Assembly (NCBI GenBank): GCA_018398585.1
Contig: JAGTTD010000014.1
Coordinates: 23,001,387-23,065,386 of the forward strand
Reading direction: 5' to 3'
Length of the DNA stretch: 64,000 nt
Source: Simmondsia chinensis
Lineage: Eukaryota > Streptophyta > Magnoliopsida > Caryophyllales > Simmondsiaceae
In this document: positions 44,401 to 56,400 of the stretch, in pieces
Layout of the letters: every line of letters starts with the position of its first letter
Position numbering within the stretch: the first letter of the stretch is position 1
Notes under the pieces: generated by a model
Databases searched by the model: none
Seen by the model: only the letters and a program-made list of their open reading frames with translations
Told to the model about the DNA's origin: nothing
Made by a program: the position numbers and the translations under genes

Positions 44401-47400
44401 TATAGTAGGCTCGCTCTAAAAATAGAGTAGACCTAGCCGTGTTCCGACATGGTTTGGCTGCAAGTGCTCTTGGGGATGGTCGGACACTACTCGACAGATG
44501 CGAGTAGAGGAAGAGGCCGGCCAATTGGGAAATGACCAGAGGGGTCCAAAGTTGACCAAAGATTCACCATTGCCTGCCAGGAGATGGGTACATCTGCGTA
44601 TTGGGATAGCTAATCCTCCATTTGTGACAAGAAGATAATGAAGAAATACATGTAGACAATCCGACGTGATCTCGCTTACCTCAACTAAAATGAAGTGACG
44701 GCCGTAGTTTGAGCTTAGTGTAGGAATAGTATAGGGATAACTCTTTTAGCTGTGTAGGTGCATTCAGCATAGGTAAACTGTGGCAGGCTCGTGTGTGTTC
44801 GCGTAGTTCGGCTGTTGGTCCTGTCGCTTAGGACTCCTAGGTTCTTTAATTTGCTTTTATTTTCTTTTATTTTCTTTAATTCTTTAATTTATTTGGAAAC
44901 TCACGTTGTTAAATTCATTGGTGATAAAATGATTATTTCTTCTTCCAGGCATACACGCACTTCAGGTTGGGGGTCCCCGGAAACAGCCTCATTTCCACTC
45001 GGAGGGGGTAAGGCTGCGTACATCCACCCCTCCCAGACCCTGCTTTCTGCGGGAGCCGTGAGGCACTGGGACTGTTGTTGTTGTAGTATGTAAGGTGTGA
45101 GTTATGTTTAATAATAAAGTTTGGGGATAAATTATGTGTAATAACAAAGTTCATTACACTATTTTATAAAATTGAAAGTATAGGGAGTGTGTTTTGTGTA
45201 ATGATAAAGTTCAGGGGACTATTTTATGAAATTGCAAATGCAGGAGGTGTGTTGTGTTAATTTGCAAAGTTCAGGGGCCTATTTTTTGAAATTGAAAGTG
45301 CAGATGTGTGTTGTGATTAATTGCAAAGTTCAAGGAATCTTACTATGTTTTGCCCTTTATTTTAATTGAAAGTTAGTAGTGTTAGCATTAGTTGTATCGT
45401 ATAAGTTTACCCCTTATTTATAAATTTTAATCAAATTTAAGTTTGGCATTGCTTTTATTATAGAAATATGGACCAAGAGGTTAGAGATTATCAACAAATC
45501 GAATAGATTCAAATCACCGGACCCATCACACTGGTAGATCAACCCATTTACTGTAACGAGCAAGGTTACTTGGTCATCTTTTTTATTTCAATTTGGATTG
45601 ATTTGATCAACCATGAAACCTGAGACCCAATTTAAGATGGGTTTAACCCCTTTCAGACTTGGACATAGGTCCAACTTTTTTTTTTCTCAAAAATAAAAGC
45701 ATTAGAGAATTTATAAGTTCACACTAGCAGTATCAATTCAATTAAAAAAAATACAATTTCTATGAACATTTGTAACTCTGTATTTATTAAAAAGTATTGT
45801 TTATTTAAATTTTTCACAAATGTAATTAATAATTGTTTTGTTAAAAAAGTTGAAAAATCAAAAAGGATTTGAATCCAAGTTTGACCGGCCTAGACTAAAC
45901 ATTCGATTTAAGCTTGGCTGATGTTACTCATCCGAACTTGTGAACCAATTCGGTCAATTGGCCACCTAAGAGCAATCTCCCTGGTTTGAACCGGGTCTGG
46001 GATATTTGTTACCTAGACTGACAAAGCTCATCCCACCTTTGAGTAGTGGTGGCCATGGGCCTGGTCGGGCCGGGCCGGGCCCGAGGGCCTCCAGGGCCGG
46101 GACCGGCCTGGGACCAGGCCCGGGCCCGCTACAATACAGGCGGGCCGGGCTGGCCTGGCCTTTTTAACTAAATTAAAAAAAAAATTAAAAAATACATAGT
46201 CGTTTTGTACTAAAATTATTGTAATTCATTGATAAATAATATGAGATACCAATATATTTCTTTCCAAGTATACATGTTCAAAAAAATAATACTAAATATA
46301 TATAATAAATAAAATACAATATACAACAAGTAATTATCAAAAAAATATCAGTAAATAAATAACGTATCAAATACAAATACAAAGTTGGAGCCTAATATTT
46401 AAAAATACAAATTTATTTATCAAAAAATATAAAGTTTGACATATGGAGTGTGCGGTCATCTTTTGACGTAAATATTTGAAAGTAAATAATTAACATACAA
46501 AAGTCTTGAATCTTGATATCAGTCATATCGGGGGGTTTCTACGCCATCATTTGACATATCAGTTGTGCGGTCGTCTTCTTCATCGCTCGATGAATCCATC
46601 TTCATTCTCTGTTGATCTCTTGCCTCAGCTAGTAGCTAATCCTTCAAGCACACGGACATCTCCAAGCTCGACGACGATAGCTTCGCCCTCTTCGTTCCAA
46701 GCAACCTGCCACCAAGACTGAAAGCACACTCCGATGCTACTGAAGACACCGGACAACTTAGTATATCACGTGCCATGGTGGAAAGCACGGGATACTGGGT
46801 TTGGTTTGTGTTCCACCATTGTAACAAATCAAAATTCGAGTTGGCCGGCGGCCCGAAAATATGGACCATCGGTGTCCGCAAATAATAATCTAACTCGTCA
46901 CATAATGTGGGGGCTGCTGTGGGCGTAAATTGCTCCAACAATTTTCACGAATATAACGTGTGTGAACTACTTCCACTAGATGTAGAAGATCCTACTGCAG
47001 CAGTACTAGGATTATTGGACGCTAATTGACGGGAATATTGAGAAAATAAACTATGTAAGTCGTTATTGACATCGGCAATGAAAGTGTCAATATTAAGAGA
47101 AGGATTCAAATACGTGAAAAAATGTTGGCAAAACAAGTTGAAACCTGAGCGTTTACAACGAGGGTCTAAAATAGTTGCAAAGCAGTAAGTAAGATGTAGT
47201 TCAGAAAAATATTTTGCAAGCTTTTCTTTCATTGCCGTAATCGATCCGAACAAAATGGGGTTGGATTGATTACCTACCATCCAATTTACAATATCAAGCA
47301 ATGTTGATATTGCTTGAGGCATGGTCGGATAGTAGCAACCCGAAAAAAATATTGTCGCGTCTTTAAACATGCTAAAAAATTTACAAATTTCATCTATTGT

Positions 47401-50400
47401 CTCCCAATGTATACCGTCCAGGTTGTAATCGCGCCATTCTATACGATTTTCCTGGGCGAATTCCATCAGAGCGTCTTTGTATGGTAGAATGCGCTCTAAC
47501 ATTACTACCGTAGACGACCACCTAGTTTTGGAGTCTAATGTAAATTGTTTATATTCTATGTTATGCAACCTACATACATTTTTAAATCTTTTTTTCCTAG
47601 CGACGGATGCTTTAATTGATATTATTACAGATCTTAAGGTGGCAAGGGATGCGTCTATAAGATCTAAACCATCCATTACCATTAAATGCAAAATGTGACA
47701 GATGCAATGAATATGAAAACACTTCCCACCTAACATGGGTCTCATTTTCCTAATCAAATATGCTACGGATGCAGTGTTATTGGAAGCATTGTCAAACGTA
47801 ATACTAAAGATACGTTGTTCTATGCCCCAATCGTGAACTGCCGACATAATCGCACCCGTAATTACCTCGGCAGTATGGGGGCAATCTAAAAGCCCAAAAT
47901 GAATTATTCTCTTCTGGATGATGAAGGATTCATCGGTCCAGTGTGCCGTTATACACATATAAGGTTGGCCGGGTTTGGACGTCCATACGTCCGACGTCAA
48001 CGAGAACATGCTCGTGTTCGTCCCAAAAAGTGTATGTATCCCAATTCTAAGATTGTGGTACAACGTACAAGCGTCCCGCTTTACGGTGTTCCGAGGAATC
48101 CTTACAATTGCGGGGTTCACATTTCGTTGGAGGTAGTCGACGAAATGTGGGTTTTCGCCGGTACTAAAAGGCCTTTCACTGAAAATTACATATTTAGCTA
48201 GCCCCTACGGTTTCTCTCCTGAGAGAACCTAAAATTAGCAAGTGCACCGGTCACTTGCTGTACTAAACGTTGTTAGCTCTTTTCCGGGAATTGCTCGGGG
48301 TGGCACCTAAGTATATGTCTATTTAGTGTGCCCGTCCCACTGCCGGGTTGATGGCTAAAATTCTTAGGTGGGTCACATAATTTACAGGTTGCTTTATTAG
48401 TTGTCTTATTAAGGGTAAAGTGCTTCCATACCCCACTAGTTGTACGCCTACTAGTCAAGGTACTAGTTTCAGGCTGGGCATCGGTGGTGGGGGTGGGTTC
48501 CTCATCAGTTTGTGAGTCTCCAACCCCACCACTACCTGACTCATGATAATCTTGTGGTTGTGAAAAGTTATAATCTATGCTATCATCAGTGTATTGGGGT
48601 GTTGGGTCTGGTTGTATAAAAGCTCGTTCTTCAGTATCAAGTAAGACAATTCTAGTCCTTTTTGGGATTCTGGGTGGCCGAGAAGAGCTAGAACTAGCAC
48701 GACCGGCTCCAGATGATGAAGAGTTGTGTGCCATATTAGTATAAATTATTATAATTTATAAAATGCAAGTAGTAATGCAAATTAAATAACTAAAAATGCG
48801 AATCAAAAAAAATTACGATACTAAAATTACCGAAACGAGAGAATAATAAAATTCACACTTCAGCCAAATACTTTACGAACTTCGAACTTTAGAGCACAAT
48901 TTTGCAATTAGCAAATTAGAGAAGATGGGAGATGATGAATGTATAGAGAGAGAAGAGAGAATTGAAGATTTTGTGAGAAAATGAGTTGGGGAGGTTTAAG
49001 TATTTATAGAAAAAAAATATATAATTTTTTTTTTTTTTTTTTGTAAAAAAAGAGCCGTTGGCTCTTTTGGGCCGGGCCGGGCCGGGCTGGGCCCAAGCCC
49101 TGAAAAAAATAGGCCCGAGGCCCGGCCCGGCCCGCTACAGTGCCGTGCGGGCCGGGCCGGGCCATAAAAGGGCCGGGCCAAGCCGGTTTCCGGGCCGACC
49201 CTGCCCGTTGGCCACCACTACCTCTGAGTAGAGATACTCTGTTTCGACCCGCTTATAGAATGGATCACAATGGGTTGACTCATGGGTTGATCAGTTGGAT
49301 AGCTCTACAAGAGGTGTATTATTATCCATTTACTTAGATAAAAAAGAACATTGATTGTGCAGTTGTTATATCCTTATAGTTGCCCTGATTTGTAATTCTA
49401 TGATTAGAATCGCTAATTTTTTCATCGAGACAATTAATCTATGTACACAAAGGGGAGGAAATTGCTATAATTAAAATAGTATAGAAACTAAATTGGCATA
49501 ATTGAAACCATAAGACTATCATGCTTTGAAATTACTGCTTTTTCAAGAAATAATGTTTTAGAATCAATTTTTCAAGGTTCAAGTACAGGTATTTTGTTAT
49601 TACAAGTCCTTTATTACTACTTCTGATTCTATCATAAAGTAGAACTGCTACTTTTGTCTTTCTATAAGTGTAAAAATGGTTTCTACTTCCATTTACAAAT
49701 GCTTTTAGGTGTTCACTAAATTGCACTTATTTTGTAGATTGACTTTTTTTACTCCTATATGCATTAAATTACACTCAAGGTAAATTATAAAAGTACCATA
49801 GCATATCGTAATAAGTGTATCTTAGGTTGATTTGGTTCTTGTAATCTGGGCTAGTTCACAAGATAGAAGTTTATTGACTCCCTTCTCCTTTAAGTAATAT
49901 TTAGAAAAATTTTAACATCGTTATCTATATAAACAAAATCTTTCATAATAAAAAAACGTGTGCAATGCAGTTTTGGGAAATCATGACTACAGGGGAGATG
50001 TGGAGGCACAATTGAGCCCTGCTCTTTGGAAATTGGATGGTAGATGGCTTTGCTTGAGGTCCTTCATCGTTAACACAGGTAAACACAATAAAATTACATC
50101 CGGGTGTGGATGAGTCAAGTCAAATTTCGGTTTAATAAGCTCAAGGTTCCACTGGGCATATTTTAGTAGGGTCACAATACATAAAGTTGGTGTACTTTGA
50201 GTTTGAACTCAACCTGGTTTGCCAGAGGTCGAACCTTAGCAAGCTATAACCTGAAAATCGTGCAATGTTTTCATCCAAGACCTACAAATTGGACAAACTC
50301 AAGAATTTACCAAGCTCAAGTTTGACATGTTTAGCGTGCATTCAACTCAATGTTTTCAAGTTTTCCGACCTTAATTTTTCATACATTGTCTTGCTTTTCA

Positions 50401-53400
50401 TTTTCTATCGAAAAGTGTGGAAAATTTAAAAAAATAACATGTTTAAAGCTATTCAGTTTTCAAGAAGGAAATTGTTATATCTTAAAGTTTGGTGTATTAC
50501 GTTTTTAGTCCACAAGCTTTGTAAAATAATGTTCCACAAGCTTTGTAAAATAATGTTTTAGTCCATAAGTTACATATATTTAATAAAATAATGTAAACGA
50601 CAGTGTGGAATGGTGTAAAATGTGCCTTTATTTGTTGAAACCCATTATTCCCTCGTTATTCCCCTTATCCTATACATATAGTGTGAAACTACTAATGAAG
50701 AAGAGTTAGATATGAGACTTATTTTACACACTTACACATCTCTATCTGAACTTTTTTATGAAATATATATCTTTTAAACTAAAATATTATTTCATAGAGT
50801 TTATAAACAAAAAGATTAATATATCAAACTTTATGATGCTAATGTGTAATTTATATATATACTTTTTTCAACGTTGAAGTAAATTTGGTCATTCAAAGTG
50901 GCACAAGAGTGTAGGGGCTAAGACAAAAGAAATAGAAAAAGAAACAAAAGTTGATAGTTATTATAAAAAAAATCAACCACTAGTGATGCAACCCATAGTT
51001 TGGCGGAATACTTGGCGGGTACGATTTGGCGGGATCCGATACGCGAGATGTGGCAGGACATTTATAGAAGTTAGAGTTTGATTAGGATTTAACTTTATTT
51101 TTCAGGTTTAAATTTTGAATAATCTTGTAGAATTTTATTCTTATTCAAATAGCTCCTATTAGAACTCCGAAGTTAAGCGTGCTCGGGCGAGAGTAGTACC
51201 AGGATGGGTGACCTCCTGGGAAGTCCTCACCCTCAGGTTAGGGGCACTGGGAAACAGCCTCTCTTCAGGTTAACACCCTGAAGGGGGAAGGCTGCGTATA
51301 TCCGCCCCCCCCAGAACCTGCGTAGGTGGGAGCCCTTGAGGCACTGGGTATGTTCCTACTTCCATTCAAATAGCTCCTATATATGTACTAGATGAAATCT
51401 AGAGATTTTTTCATTGAAATTTTTAGATTTTATTTTCCCTATTTTAGAGTCTCTTTTCTTGAATTGTGGGAATCGAGCATATTTTCCTCTTGATTTTTAC
51501 AAGTATTTAATAAAATAAAAAAGGAATGGAGGTTGAATCCTTCCCGTTCCCACAAATCCCACTTTATGCGCTACATCAGTTAGTATTAAAGCTCAGAATG
51601 ACTTCTAATATGGCCCGTGGATGATAGAGATGCGCTATCATTGGGGACGTTTATGAGCGAGACGTTCAACGGCAGAACAAAAGGAGGTTTGAGGAGATCG
51701 AGGAGAAATTCCAGCGAATCGAGCGTTGCTAGATTCAATTGAGGGGCAAATCCTAAGTAGGCACGGAGAACCCAGCCCCAAAACCTGCTGATACCGAGTG
51801 AAGAAGAGAAAATGGATGAGAGCTTCCAAAATCCGTTCTTGGATGATGAGCTACCAGATCCTAGGCCAAGGCGACATCGGCCCAATACCGGCAATACCCA
51901 CGAATTTGGCGATTCGAGGTGAGAATCTGATCTCCACATTAAGATATCGGAGTTTAATGTGGGAGGACGCCCGGAGGAGTTCTGGTATTGGTCAGCAGAA
52001 GTGGAGGAATTCTTTGAGTTCAAGGAAGTTCAGGAGAAGAAACAAGCGCCATTAGTCGCTACCCTGCTCCGGGGTCGAGCAGGTGCTTGGTGGCAACAAT
52101 TAAAGGACATGCAACTTTGCCAGGGAAAGTCAAAGATAGAATCTTGGGAGAAAATGAAGAAGCATATGAGAGGCGCCTTCCTACCTCACAATCACGCCAA
52201 GGTGATGTATAGACGCCTATAAGCTTTGTGTTAGGGCTCTAGATCTGTGACGGATTACACGATAGAGTTCTATTTTTAGTCTCTAGGAACGACTTGGTCA
52301 AATTACGGAGCAATTGGTGGATTGCTACACTGGCGGGTTGAAGGAGTCCATGCACAAGGTGTTGAACATATTCGACATCTTTTCCATCTCTGAAGCAACT
52401 CAGAGAGCTGCAAATGTAGAATGTCAGCAAAGGCATCACCAAGTTGACAAAACTTGGGGAGTACGAGTCGGCGGAAGAGGCCACATGAGAGCACCGCCAA
52501 CTCAGAACATACAAAGCAGACCACCAGTCGCGAATCCGGGTAAACCAGTTACTTAAGGCTTGGTGAGTATGTCCAAAACTCGTTGCTTCAAATGTGGAGA
52601 GGTGGGGCACCGTGTTGCTGAGTGCCGCAAGGTTGATAGGCCTGGCAAAGGTCTTTACATCGAGGAGCTCCACGGTGAAGGTGGCGAGACTATTGAGGAA
52701 GAGGTACATTGTGAGTTAGTGCCACAAGGAGAAGATGTTGTAGTAGGTAATGGAGGGAATCTACAAGTGGTTAGGCATTGCTTGAGTTGCACCAAGAGAG
52801 GAACAGGGGGATGGTTGGCTGAGGAACATCATCTTTCATACCATATGCACTATTGGCGGTGAGGTGTGCCATATGGTCATGGACTCGGGTAGTTCTGAAA
52901 ACGTTATGTCCGAAGAGGCGGTTGCCAAGTTAGGGTTAAAGACTGAGGCTCATCGTTGTCCTTACAAATTGTCATGGCTAATAAAGGGCAATCAGGTATC
53001 CGTTTCTAAACATTACTTGGTTAACTTTTCGATTGGGGGAAGTACAAAGACGGGGTTTCGTGTGATATTGTCACCATGGACGCTTGCCATCTATTGTTGG
53101 GGGGCCCATGGCAATAGGATAGGAGTGTCGTTCATGACAGGAGGAAGAATACCTATAGAAGGAGGAGGCACCACGAGATTTAGAAGCTCAACACCCAAAC
53201 ATACAAGGACGAGCCATGTTCGCCAAAGAGGTTGGCGACACCAAGATCGTGTTTGTGTTGGTTGGGAAGGAAAGTAAGATACGTCCAGGGGAGATACCGA
53301 GTGAGATCACAGCCTTGTTGACGGAATACACTAATGTATTCCCATAGGAGCTCTCAGAAGCACTGCCACCATCAAGGGATATCCAGCATCGAATTGATTT

Positions 53401-56400
53401 GGTGCCAGGTGATTTATTGTCGAATAGGCCTTATTACTGGATGAGTCCATCAGAGCATGAAGGGTTGAGACGCCAAGTGGAGGAACTACTCGCCAAAGAC
53501 TATTTTTCATTTCATCTATATATTTCGCTGACTTACCAAAAAAAAAAAAAAAAAGAACTACTCGCCAAAGGCTTTATCAGGGAGAGCTTAAGTCCTTAAG
53601 TAGTACCAGCATTGTTAACGCTAAAGAAGGATGGAAGTTGGTGGATGTGCATTGATCGTAGGACAATCAACAAGATTACAGTACGCTATCGATTCCCTAT
53701 TCCGACGTTGGATGACTTGCTTGATCAATTACAGAACTAGAAGGTGTTCACGAAGCTTGATTTGAAGAGCGAGTACCACCAAATTCGCATATCACTAGGA
53801 GGCGACTGGAAAACTGCCTTTAAGACAAGGGAGGAGTTTTATGAGTGGCTGGTGATGCCATTCGGATTATCCAATGTGCCAAGCACATTCATGAGATTTA
53901 TGAATTAGGTTATGAGTCCTTTCAGTGGGAAATTTGTTGTTGTTTATTTGGATGATATCTTGATTTATAATAGGGACCGAGTTGGGCATATCCGGCATCT
54001 TGAGGAAGTGCTGAGCACTTTGAGAGCACAAAGCTTGTTTGCCACCTTGAAGAAATGTGAGTTTATGAGGGATGGGGTGACTTCCTTGGATTTATTGTAT
54101 CCAAGGATAGTATATCAGCTAATAAGGGGAAAATTAGAGCCATTCATGATTGGACTCAACCAAGAACAATTGGCAAAGTTTGGAGTTTCCATGGTTTAGC
54201 GTCATTCTTAAAGCATTTTGTTTCGAACTTCAGTTCCATCATGGCGCCTATCACCGACTGCTTGAAGAAGGGTTCCTTCATTTGGACGCCTCGAGCAACT
54301 GTAGCCTTTCATTAGGTAAAGAACAAATTGACCACGACAATGGTGTTAGCCCTTTTGGATTTCCAGAGGACGTTTAGGTTACACACGGATGCCTCCAAGA
54401 CTGGCATTGGCGTTGTGCTTAGCCAAGATGTGAGTCCTATTGCATACTTCAGTGAGAAGCGCGATGGGAGTAGGTTGAACTACTCAACTTACAATCTGGA
54501 ATTCTACGCGTTGGTTAGAGCATTGAGGCATTGGAAGTTGTACTTAGCCAACCTGGAGTTCCTCTTATATTTGGATAACGTGGCCCTCAAGTACATCAAT
54601 TGCCAGGACAAACTCTTGGACCGACACGCCAAGTGAGCTAGCTACATACAGCTCTTTCACTTTGTCATCAAGCATAAGTCAAGCGTACTGAACAAGGTGG
54701 CAGATGCATTGAGTAGGTGGAGTCTCCTTGTTTCTAAACACAGGGTTAGCGTGACCGATTTTGATCAGCTAGAGGGTCAATATCATGACGATCCCACTTT
54801 TGGCAAGATATGGTGGGAAGCATAGTCAGGTTCTGTTCCCGGTTACTTTATTCATGATGGGTTCCTATTCAAAGGGAATTAATTTTGCATTCCAAACTCA
54901 AGCTAGTGGTTAAAGATCATTGAGGAAAAGCACAACGAGGGGCATGTGGAGCGAGATAAGACACTACAGCTCATTACCACCAACTATTTCTAACCAACCA
55001 TACACAAGAAGGTTGAGAGATATGTTTAATGTTGTTGGGTCTGTCATGTGTCAAAGGGCGAGGTGACCAACGCCGGTCTTTATTTGCCACTAGTCAGCCA
55101 CGGACGGATATTAGCCTGGACTATGGGCTAGGCTTACCGAGAATGATAGGCGGCATTGATTCAATCTTCGTTGTCGTGGATTGCTTATCTAAGGTGGCTC
55201 ACTTCATCGGATGCAAGAAGGCTGCTGACGCCATACATATGGCAGGTTTACACTTTCGGGAGGTTTACAAGCTGCATAGGTTACCGACTAGCATCATCTC
55301 TAATAGGGATGTCAGGTTCATGAACTACTTTTGGAAGACGTTATGGAGGATGGCGAATACATCTGTCGCCTATAGCACAGTCCATCATCCTCAAACGGAT
55401 GGACGAACCGAAGTCACTAACCGATCATTTGACAACCTTCTCCGATGCCTTGCTACTGATAATGCCAAGAAACGGGAGATGAAGCTGCACCATGCTGAGT
55501 TCGCCTATAATAGCTCTGTCAATAGAAGTACAGGGTTCGCATCATTCAAGATCGTTAATGGCTTTGTTCCATTTTCTCCGATTGACTTGGCGCCTATTCC
55601 AGATTTGACACGTCCTCACTGGAAGGTAGATGACTTCATCTCTTCCCTCAAGGACATCCATGAGTAAACTAGAGCTCGGTAGCGGATGCCACCGCCAAAT
55701 ACAAGGGGGCAAGTGACAAAATACGCCAAGCAATTCAATTCCAGGTAGCGACAATGTTTGGGCGATCTTGAGACGGGAACGTTTCCCGGCATGGGAATAT
55801 AACAAGCTAACATACGCAAGATAGGACCATTGGCGGTACTTGAGAAGTTCAACGACAACAACAACAATAACAACAAACCCAGTGCCACAAGGGTTTCCGC
55901 ATACGCAGGGTTTGGGAGGGGTGGATGTGCGCAGCCTTCCCCCTTTGGGGTGCTACCCTGAAGGGAGGCTGTTTCCGAGGACCCCCGACCTGAAGAGTGT
56001 GTCATCGTGAAAACATAGAATCTTGAAAGCATAAGGTAAACATAGTTAGAGTAGTAAATAGTACAAACCAACACAACAAAGTGCACCTGATATGAGGTAA
56101 TTGCAGTGAAATAATCAACACGTACACAAGTTGCCTGTGTTGCAAGTTTCACAAGTGGTCACGAATGCATGCAAACAAATAGGTGCGCCAGAACGTGTGC
56201 CAAGAAGGAGTGAATACACCTAGAGCCACTAGTGCAAGCAATAACAGGATGCACTACTCTAAATCGCTACATCGGCTATCCCTATGCATACTCTCCAACG
56301 AGCTCTATCTAAGGCCATCTCCTTGTGTAGGTTTAGTTTGGTTAGGTCCTATTGGATCGTCTCCAGCCATCTTTTCTTTGGCCTGCCTCTCCCTCTCCTC

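Larger units (their letters stand above)
41991..45355. mobile_element. Mutator-like foldback element in PAP intron, hosting a LINE
   Basis: The ends GAGCAAAATATAGTAA and, inverted, GGGCAAAACATAGTAA are flanked by 9-bp repeats TTTACTTTA (41982-41990) and TTTATTTTA (45356-45364), one mismatch. Each arm of about 250 bp is made of diverged repeats of a 55-60-bp unit ('CCCTGAACTTTGTAATTAA', 'GCACTTTCAATTT'). The left arm spans 41991-42250 and the right arm 45096-45355. The very AT-rich core 42250-42790 has no ORF. Confidence 0.8.

Noticed and set aside
47477..48201. Plus-strand ORFs in the hAT region
   Set aside because: They are antisense shadows of the transposase coding sequence.
51161..51228. 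A functional 5S rRNA gene
   Set aside because: The first roughly 40 nucleotides and the normal 3' end are missing, it is joined to a LINE 3' end, and it is flanked by a retroposon target duplication.
55542..56152. Minus-strand ORFs across the integrase/LINE junction
   Set aside because: They run across gypsy and LINE DNA in the wrong strand or frame for either and have no recognisable domain.
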